5,179 nucleotides of DNA, taken from contig JASBVU010000158.1 in the NCBI GenBank assembly GCA_029960905.1, positions 1 through 5,179 on the forward strand. The letters are read 5' to 3'. Source of the stretch: Thermoanaerobacterium sp. (GTDB lineage Bacteria; Bacillota; Thermoanaerobacteria; Thermoanaerobacterales; Thermoanaerobacteraceae). A program made the position numbers and the translations under genes. Of the stretch, positions 1 to 3,943 are shown piece by piece. The notes below the pieces were generated by a model. The model was not told where the DNA came from and did not search any database. It saw only the letters and a program-made list of their open reading frames with translations. Positions within the stretch are counted from its first letter, which is position 1. Every line of letters starts with the position of its first letter.

Positions 1-242
1 ACATAAGCTATGAAGATTTCATATCAAAAAAGAGGACTAAGACAATAGCTTTTCCAAGGCAAATTGCTATGTACTTAGCCCGTGAAATGACAGACTTATC
101 ATTGCCTAAGATAGGTGAAGAATTTGGCAAAGATCACACTACGGTTATTCATGCATACGATAAAATCTCAAACGACATAAAGGAAGACGAATCTTTAAAT
201 AAGCAAATTGAAGAGCTTAAAAAGCGAATAAAGGGTTTTTAA
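1..242 (+). CDS. dnaA: Chromosomal replication initiator DnaA, C-terminal fragment (domain IV)
   Basis: The 5' part lies outside the window. The visible frame begins with a full codon at position 3 and runs 79 residues to a TAA at 240-242. It matches DnaA domain IV, the helix-turn-helix that reads 9-bp DnaA boxes. The segment [19 protein letters not shown] carries the arginine (PRQ) that enters the minor groove in the family. It is followed by [19 protein letters not shown], the DnaA signature whose Asp-His-Thr-Thr residues contact the major groove. The tail ends in a lysine-rich helix (ELKKRIKGF). DnaA is the ATP-dependent initiator that oligomerises on the origin and melts it, and its presumed target lies just downstream at 243-440. 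One oddity is that the signature reads FGKDHTT, one residue shorter than the common FGGRDHTT. Identification is essentially certain; only domain IV can be judged here. Confidence 0.97.
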   Translation, partial: ISYEDFISKKRTKTIAFPRQIAMYLAREMTDLSLPKIGEEFGKDHTTVIHAYDKISNDIKEDESLNKQIEELKKRIKGF

Positions 243-250
243 CATATCCA

Positions 251-259
251 CGTTGATAA
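251..259 (-). promoter_or_regulatory. Weak DnaA box, TTATCAACG
   Basis: The minus strand reads TTATCAACG, two mismatches from TTATCCACA. It lies 2 bp from the stronger box at 262-270 in the same orientation, giving an 11-bp centre-to-centre spacing, about one helical turn. That spacing suits cooperative binding. A plus-strand near-match, ATATCCACG, overlaps it at 244-252. Confidence 0.45.
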
Positions 260-261
260 AC

Positions 262-270
262 TGTTGATAA
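262..270 (-). promoter_or_regulatory. DnaA box, TTATCAACA
   Basis: The minus strand reads TTATCAACA, one mismatch from the canonical TTATCCACA. An identical 9-mer lies in opposite orientation at 328-336. With one extra flanking base the two make an exact 10-bp inverted repeat (262-271 and 327-336). Confidence 0.7.
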
Positions 271-288
271 CATCAATTTTTTTGAGCT

Positions 289-297
289 TGTTGATAT
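289..297 (-). promoter_or_regulatory. Weak DnaA box, ATATCAACA
   Basis: The minus strand reads ATATCAACA, two mismatches from the DnaA consensus and one from the TTATCAACA form used elsewhere in this spacer. It has the same orientation as the boxes at 251-259 and 262-270. It overlaps the left arm of the palindrome at 293-307, so either reading could be the functional one. Confidence 0.4.
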
Positions 298-307
298 TGT
301 CAATATC
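293..307. repeat. 15-bp palindrome in the origin, GATATTGTCAATATC
   Basis: The arms GATATTG and CAATATC are perfect inverted copies around a single central T. A one-base loop is too small for a good RNA hairpin with all seven pairs, and no U-tract follows, so this is not a terminator. It is better read as a possible protein-binding site on double-stranded DNA or a by-product of AT-rich sequence. It lies between the two inverted TTATCAACA boxes. Confidence 0.5.
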
Positions 308-327
308 TTTTTAAAAATATTAATAAG

Positions 328-336
328 TTATCAACA
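328..336 (+). promoter_or_regulatory. DnaA box, TTATCAACA
   Basis: The plus strand reads TTATCAACA, one mismatch from the consensus TTATCCACA and identical to the minus-strand box at 262-270. It is the nearest good box to the DnaA-trio array, although about 55 bp away from it. It points toward dnaN and the trios. Confidence 0.7.
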
Positions 337-370
337 ACATAAAAATAAGGCATTTTGCTTAAATTAAGAG

Positions 371-387
371 TTTTTAACATATTAACA
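371..387 (+). promoter_or_regulatory. Tandem degenerate DnaA boxes next to the trios
   Basis: Two box-like 9-mers, TTTTTAACA (371-379) and ATATTAACA (379-387), share the core TTAACA repeated every 8 bp. Each has two mismatches to TTATCAACA. The second ends four bases (AGCT) before the first trio unit. In the Bacillus subtilis basal unwinding system, DnaA boxes followed by a short GC-containing spacer sit directly beside the DnaA-trios, so the position fits even though the sequence match is weak. Confidence 0.4.
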
Positions 388-391
388 AGCT

Positions 392-415
392 CTATTATTA
401 CTACTACTATTATTA
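392..415 (+). promoter_or_regulatory. DnaA-trio array (basal unwinding element)
   Basis: Eight uninterrupted three-base units occur in register on the plus strand: one CTA, two TTA, three CTA and two TTA. Read 3' to 5' on the minus strand these are GAT or AAT units, the DnaA-trio motif defined in Bacillus subtilis. There, ATP-bound DnaA extends from double-stranded boxes onto single-stranded trios to open the duplex. The array lies downstream of the boxes, has the expected polarity, and leads into an A/T-only stretch before dnaN. The function is inferred from motif and position. Confidence 0.75.
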
Positions 416-441
416 ATTATATTTTTATTTTTTTTAAATAT
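416..441. other. A/T-only DNA unwinding element
   Basis: Every base in this stretch is A or T, directly following the trio array and just before the dnaN ribosome binding site. It is the most easily melted segment of the spacer and the natural candidate for the duplex-opening site where helicase is loaded. This is inferred from composition and position only. Confidence 0.6.
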
Positions 442-445
442 GCTT

Positions 446-453
446 AAAAGGAG
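446..453 (+). promoter_or_regulatory. dnaN ribosome binding site, AAAAGGAG
   Basis: This strong purine-rich Shine-Dalgarno sequence lies 10 bases before the ATG at 464. It decides the start, because the in-frame ATG at 440 is upstream of it and has no such site. Confidence 0.85.
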
Positions 454-463
454 CGAATTTTTT

Positions 464-1576
464 ATGAAATTTTCTTGCGATAAAATTTCATTAGCGAATG
501 CTGTAAATAAAGTTATAAAAGGGGTAACCCCCCGTACCACCCTCCCTATCCTTCAAGGTATCCTTTTAAAATCAGAAAACAACAAGATAATAATGTATAC
601 TACAGATATGGAAATAGGAATTCAATGCAGTGTTGATGCATCTATCATTGAAGAGGGAAGCATAGTTGTCTCATCTAAAGTTTTCTCAGATCTTGTAAGA
701 AAGCTTCCAGATGACATGGTTTTTTTTGAGTCCGATGAAAACAATACGGTAAATATAAAGTGTGGTTTAACTGAATTTTCTATATCAGGAAATTCAGCGG
801 AAGAATTCCCTGATATTCCAGAGGTAATGAAAGATGTGACTTTTTCATTAAATCAGAAGATTCTAAAAGAGATGATAAAAATGACCTCGTTCAGTGTCGC
901 TCAAGATATGACTAGGCCTATTTTGACAGGAATACTTATGGAGGTAAGCAAAAACGCGATAAATATGGTGGCACTTGATGGGTACCGCATGGCCATAAAA
1001 AAATACGTTTCAGAAGATCTTTTATCAAAAAATTTGGATGATTTCAGCGTTGTCATACCAGGTACTACAGCTAATGAGCTTTTAAGGGTTATGGAAGACA
1101 ATGATGATGACGTATCCATATCTTTTACAGGTAATCAGATTTTATTTGAATTTAACGATACAAAGGTTATATCAAAACTTTTAGATGGGAATTATATGAA
1201 TTATAAGGCAGTAATACCCAAGGATTTTAAGTCTGTAGTCATTATTGATAAAGACGATTTGATAGGTGCTATAGACAGAGCGTCATTGTTGGCTTCAAAT
1301 AAAAGCAATTTGATTAAATTTACTTTTAATGAAAGAGAACTTGTGATATCATCAAATTCTGAAAAGGGAAAGATGTCGGAAAGGCTTAATATAGAGATTG
1401 AAGGTAATCTGATTGAGATAGCTTTTAATTCCAGGTATCTTTTGGAGGCACTTAGAGTGATTGATTCAGAAAAGATCAAAATGAGCATGATAAATAGCAT
1501 AAACCCGATGATAATAACACCGGTAGAAGATGATGACTACTTATACATGGTATTGCCTGTAAAATTAAATGATTAG
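464..1576 (+). CDS. dnaN: DNA polymerase III sliding clamp, beta subunit
   Basis: This 370-residue protein is the beta clamp, a head-to-tail dimeric ring that encircles DNA and tethers the replicative polymerase and other partners. Its length suits three clamp folds of about 120 residues each. The N-terminus MKFSCDKISLANAVNKV and the motif RTTLPIL (Arg24 onward, a DNA-contacting arginine in the family) are typical. The C-terminus has the usual hydrophobic end, NPMIITPVEDDDYLYMVLPV. The ATG at 464 is chosen because AAAAGGAG (446-453) lies 10 bases upstream and MKF is the family start. The in-frame ATG at 440 would add eight residues and has only A/T-rich DNA before it. dnaN follows the origin spacer and begins the tight cluster with the S4 gene (18-bp gap) and recF. 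Codons 20-30 lie in an unusual C-rich patch. Confidence 0.97.
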   Translation: MKFSCDKISLANAVNKVIKGVTPRTTLPILQGILLKSENNKIIMYTTDMEIGIQCSVDASIIEEGSIVVSSKVFSDLVRKLPDDMVFFESDENNTVNIKCGLTEFSISGNSAEEFPDIPEVMKDVTFSLNQKILKEMIKMTSFSVAQDMTRPILTGILMEVSKNAINMVALDGYRMAIKKYVSEDLLSKNLDDFSVVIPGTTANELLRVMEDNDDDVSISFTGNQILFEFNDTKVISKLLDGNYMNYKAVIPKDFKSVVIIDKDDLIGAIDRASLLASNKSNLIKFTFNERELVISSNSEKGKMSERLNIEIEGNLIEIAFNSRYLLEALRVIDSEKIKMSMINSINPMIITPVEDDDYLYMVLPVKLND

Positions 1577-1594
1577 TCGAAAGGGTTTGATATT

Positions 1595-1801
1595 ATGGAA
1601 GAGGTAAAGATAAACACCGATTATATAACGCTTGATCAATTTTTAAAGTACGTAGGTATAGCAGAAACTGGTGGTAAAGGTAAACAAATGATATTAGAAG
1701 GTCTTGTAAGGGTAAATGGAAATATTGAGCTTAAAAGAGGGAAAAAATTGCGCAAAGGTGATACGATAGTCGTAAATGAAAGGCAGTTTGTAATTAAATA
1801 A
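1595..1801 (+). CDS. rlbA: S4-domain RNA-binding protein, YaaA/RlbA family
   Basis: This 68-residue protein is almost entirely one S4 RNA-binding fold. The helical part ITLDQFLKYVGIAETGGKGK is followed by the loop and strands of LVRVNGNIELKRGKKLRKGD, ending in a short beta strand (TIVVNERQFVIK). This is the YaaA-type protein found between dnaN and recF across Firmicutes. In Bacillus subtilis it is called RlbA and has been linked to large ribosomal subunit assembly; the exact RNA target is not evident from sequence. Many basic residues in the second half agree with RNA binding. GAAAGGG (1579-1585) lies nine bases before the ATG. The gene starts 18 bp after dnaN and ends 35 bp before recF, so it is probably cotranscribed with both. 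The family call is firm; the function rests on orthology. Confidence 0.9.
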   Translation: MEEVKINTDYITLDQFLKYVGIAETGGKGKQMILEGLVRVNGNIELKRGKKLRKGDTIVVNERQFVIK

Positions 1802-1802
1802 A

Positions 1803-1819
1803 GTACAGTTTTGCTGTAC
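1803..1819 (+). other. Small hairpin between the S4 gene and recF
   Basis: The arms GTACAG and CTGTAC form a perfect 6-bp stem with a TTTTG loop. The stem begins one base after the S4 gene's stop codon and ends one base before the recF ribosome binding region. No U-tract follows, so it is unlikely to terminate transcription. It could affect mRNA stability or the amount of RecF made; that is inference. Confidence 0.45.
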
Positions 1820-1836
1820 GAAAGGAAAAGGAATAA

Positions 1837-2925
1837 ATGTATCTAAAAGAGCTTATTGTTGACAATTTTAAGAATTTAAAGCATCAAAAGGTTTCATTTT
1901 CTTCTGGAATAAATGTAATATATGGTTCAAATGCACAAGGGAAAAGCAATCTTTTAGAATGCATAAGGATATTAAGCATTGGAAAATCCTTTAGAAATAG
2001 TAAAAACAGGGACATGGTTTGTTTTGATTGCCAATACTATTATGTAAAAGGTGTTTTTGATGTAGACGGTGAAGAAACGATAGTTGAGACGGGGTATAAG
2101 TTAAATCAGAATAGATTTTTCAAGGTAAATAACAACAAGATAAAGAGTATTTCAGAGCTTATTGGTACTATCTTAAGTACAATTTTTTCTCCAGATGACT
2201 TAAATATCGTAAAAGGCAGTCCTTCCTTAAGAAGGCGGTACATGGATGCATCTATTTCAATGATCAAGAGAAACTACCTTTACGACATAATACAGTACAA
2301 TAAAGTTTTGGCAAATAGGAATAAGATTTTAAAAGATGTAAAATTTAAAAGGGAAAATGCAAGGCTTTTGGACATTATGGATGAACAGCTTTCATTTTTC
2401 GGTTCAAAGATAATCATGTACAGAAGACAGTACATCAATAATCTTGATTTAATAGTAAAAAAGATTGTTCAGGATATTTCATGCGAAAAAGTTGATTTGA
2501 TATATTGGAATAATGTGACAGACAAAACTGATGATGTTAAATCTATCAAAGATTTATTTTTAAATAAATTGACGTTAAATAGGGATGTTGATATAAAATA
2601 CGGTGATACGAAGTACGGGCCTCACAGAGATGATGTGAAAATATTGATAAATGGCCATGATTCAAGAATTTTTGCTTCACAAGGGCAACAAAGGACAATT
2701 GCACTGTGCCTTAAATTGGCAGAATACGAAATAATAAAATCAGAAAACGGTGAAAGTCCAATACTTTTGCTGGATGATGTCATGTCAGAATTAGATGAAA
2801 ATAGGAGAAAGTATATCTTAAATAAAGTTACGGGGTGTCAGACTTTTATAACACATACAGAAAAAAAAGATGTAAAAGGCGATAAATACTTTTTGATTTC
2901 GAATGGTTTAATTATATCTGATTAA
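1837..2925 (+). CDS. recF: DNA replication and repair ATPase RecF
   Basis: RecF is a cytoplasmic SMC/ABC-like ATPase that, with RecO and RecR, helps load RecA at single-strand gaps and stalled forks. At 362 residues it is close to the usual 360-370. Landmarks are the N-terminal LKELIVDNFKNL strand-helix and the Walker A GSNAQGKSN (residues 30-38). The ABC signature SQGQQRT spans residues 281-287, and Walker B ILLLDD (309-314) is followed by the D-loop VMSELD. All ATPase elements are intact. The ATG at 1837 is preceded by a purine-rich double site, AAAGGAAAAGG (1821-1831), and gives the family N-terminus MYLKEL. The stop codon overlaps the remB Shine-Dalgarno sequence, which suggests translational coupling to remB. 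Confidence 0.97.
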   Translation: MYLKELIVDNFKNLKHQKVSFSSGINVIYGSNAQGKSNLLECIRILSIGKSFRNSKNRDMVCFDCQYYYVKGVFDVDGEETIVETGYKLNQNRFFKVNNNKIKSISELIGTILSTIFSPDDLNIVKGSPSLRRRYMDASISMIKRNYLYDIIQYNKVLANRNKILKDVKFKRENARLLDIMDEQLSFFGSKIIMYRRQYINNLDLIVKKIVQDISCEKVDLIYWNNVTDKTDDVKSIKDLFLNKLTLNRDVDIKYGDTKYGPHRDDVKILINGHDSRIFASQGQQRTIALCLKLAEYEIIKSENGESPILLLDDVMSELDENRRKYILNKVTGCQTFITHTEKKDVKGDKYFLISNGLIISD

Positions 2926-2930
2926 GGAGG
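2924..2930 (+). promoter_or_regulatory. remB ribosome binding site, AAGGAGG, overlapping the recF stop
   Basis: This near-perfect Shine-Dalgarno sequence begins within the recF TAA (2923-2925) and lies five bases before the remB ATG. Ribosomes ending recF would be positioned directly at this site. Confidence 0.85.
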
Positions 2931-2935
2931 AAATT

Positions 2936-3190
2936 ATGTACGTTCATTTAGGTGGTAATGTAGTGGTGCCAGACGATGAAATAATTGCGGTTTTTAACAT
3001 AGATGTGAAGACGTCAGAGGATACCAGTGATTTTTTAAGGATTGCTGAAGAAGAAGGATTCATCGTAAAAATATCAAACGACAATTTAAAGTCTTTTGTC
3101 ATAACTGAGAGAAACAAAAAAAGCATAATCTACATATCTCCTATATCGTCATACACCATTATTAAGAGAGCTTTAAAATACAGCGAATAA
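2936..3190 (+). CDS. remB: RemB/YaaB family protein (DUF370)
   Basis: This 84-residue soluble protein begins MYVHLGGNVVVPDDEIIAVF and has near its end the conserved IIYISPISSYTIIKRA. Both match the DUF370 family protein encoded after recF in Firmicutes (YaaB). In Bacillus subtilis this protein is RemB, associated with control of extracellular matrix and biofilm genes alongside RemA, which is a DNA-binding protein; RemB's own biochemical role is less clear. No signal peptide or membrane segment is visible. It has the strongest ribosome binding site in the window and is the last gene of the plus-strand operon, ending at the base that adjoins the terminator hairpin. Family membership is confident. 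A matrix role in this organism is only an inference from orthology. Confidence 0.92.
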   Translation: MYVHLGGNVVVPDDEIIAVFNIDVKTSEDTSDFLRIAEEEGFIVKISNDNLKSFVITERNKKSIIYISPISSYTIIKRALKYSE

Positions 3191-3218
3191 AAAATAGAGG
3201 TTTTACCTCTATTTTTTT
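3189..3218. terminator. Bidirectional Rho-independent terminator between remB and gatD
   Basis: Arms at 3189-3200 and 3206-3217 form a perfect 12-bp stem (core ATAGAGG with CCTCTAT) around a TTTTA loop. The right side ends in seven Ts for plus-strand transcripts. On the minus strand the complement of the left A-run gives a matching U-tract, so it can end both the remB and the gatD transcripts. The stem begins inside the remB stop codon and contains the gatD stop codon (TAG, 3211-3209). No separate intergenic DNA exists. Confidence 0.9.
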
Positions 3219-3943
3219 GCAAATCTATTTATGATTGCATCTTGTGTAATGTGCTCAAAAGAGTCATCCAAAGGTGCTAAATTGCAATTTCCGTATTTTC
3301 TCTCTATAGCTTTTTTTATAAGCATGTCTGTAAACTCTGGATTTTTAGGTAGCACTGGCCCGTGAAGGTACGTTCCAAAGGTATTTTTGTATATTGCTCC
3401 TTCCATGCCGTCTTCGCCGTTGTTGCCATTTCCATATATGACTTTTCCTAAAGGCTTTACGTTTTTTTGTAAAAATGTCTTTCCGGAGTGATTTTCAAAT
3501 CCTACCATCTTAAATGTTTTGCCATCGATAGATGATTCTATTATTATGTTGTCAATCATCCTTTTGTTTCCTGCTACCGTGTATATTTCAAGTGCACCTA
3601 TTCCAGGCAATTTGTTTCCGTCCGAAGATAAATAGTACATGCCAAGCAGTTGGTATCCACCACATATACTGAGGAGTGTTAATCCATCTTCAATGGCAGA
3701 CTTTAAATTTTTTGCTCTCTTTAATGTCAGATCATCGCTGACGATTTTCTGCTCTCTATCAGAGCCACCACCTAAGAACAGTATGTCAATGTCTTTGAAG
3801 TTTGTATTTGTGTCTACTGTTATGGCTTTTATTTCAGCTTCAATTCCTCTCCACTCACATCTTCTTTTTAGTGTTATTATGTTTCCTCTATCTCCATAAA
3901 GATTTAATAAATCAGGGTACATATGGCCTATTACAAGTTTCAT
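3209..3943 (-). CDS. gatD: Lipid II isoglutaminyl synthase, glutamine amidotransferase subunit GatD
   Basis: GatD is the class I glutaminase half of the MurT-GatD complex. It releases ammonia from glutamine for amidation of the alpha-carboxyl of D-glutamate in the lipid II stem peptide. The 244 residues form one CobB/CobQ-like glutaminase domain. Visible landmarks are YPDLLNLYGDRGN near the start, FLGGGSDREQ (56-65), the nucleophile elbow LSICGGYQLLG with Cys94, the glutamine-site Arg128, GFENHSGKT (148-156) and the catalytic His194 in YLHGP. Cys94 and Arg128 fall at the same numbers as the residues reported for Staphylococcus aureus GatD. AAGAGGTG (3958-3951) lies seven bases before the ATG. 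The start overlaps the murT stop as ATGA, which suggests coupled translation and balanced subunits. No transport or membrane segments are seen. Confidence 0.95.
   Translation of the reverse strand: MKLVIGHMYPDLLNLYGDRGNIITLKRRCEWRGIEAEIKAITVDTNTNFKDIDILFLGGGSDREQKIVSDDLTLKRAKNLKSAIEDGLTLLSICGGYQLLGMYYLSSDGNKLPGIGALEIYTVAGNKRMIDNIIIESSIDGKTFKMVGFENHSGKTFLQKNVKPLGKVIYGNGNNGEDGMEGAIYKNTFGTYLHGPVLPKNPEFTDMLIKKAIERKYGNCNLAPLDDSFEHITQDAIINRFAKK

Larger units (their letters stand above)
243..463. other. oriC: Origin of replication (oriC), dnaA-dnaN intergenic region
   Basis: This 221-bp non-coding spacer between dnaA and dnaN is the usual place for the unwinding half of a Firmicute origin. From left to right it contains a cluster of DnaA-box-like 9-mers (244-336), a palindrome at 293-307, two degenerate boxes in tandem (371-387), a DnaA-trio array (392-415) and an A/T-only tail (416-441). 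The plus strand has no G from 390 to 441. No Rho-independent terminator is visible after dnaA, so dnaA transcription may read through into dnaN. A weak dnaN promoter can be proposed (TTGCTT at 355-360, CATATT at 378-383, 17-bp gap), but it is only 3/6 and 4/6 to consensus. Whether a second DnaA-box cluster lies upstream of dnaA, as in bipartite origins, cannot be seen. Confidence 0.88.

Noticed and set aside
296..303. Possible Spo0A box around ATTGTCAA
   Set aside because: It lacks the CGAA core of TTGTCGAA and is more simply explained by the palindrome.
355..383. dnaN promoter with TTGCTT and CATATT at 17-bp spacing
   Set aside because: Only 3/6 and 4/6 matches in very AT-rich DNA where several equally weak pairs occur, so it is not listed as a feature.
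440..463. ATG at 440 as the dnaN start, adding eight residues
   Set aside because: It lies upstream of the strong AAAAGGAG site, has only A/T-rich DNA before it, and the family N-terminus MKF begins at 464.
901..1500. Minus-strand open frames inside dnaN
   Set aside because: They lie antisense to a well-conserved gene, have no recognisable motif, and are explained by its codon pattern.
1803..1819. Intergenic hairpin as a transcription terminator
   Set aside because: The stem is only 6 bp and is followed by a purine-rich ribosome binding site, not a T-tract.
2944..3126. Minus-strand open frame inside remB
   Set aside because: It is antisense to a recognised DUF370 gene and has no family resemblance or convincing ribosome binding site.
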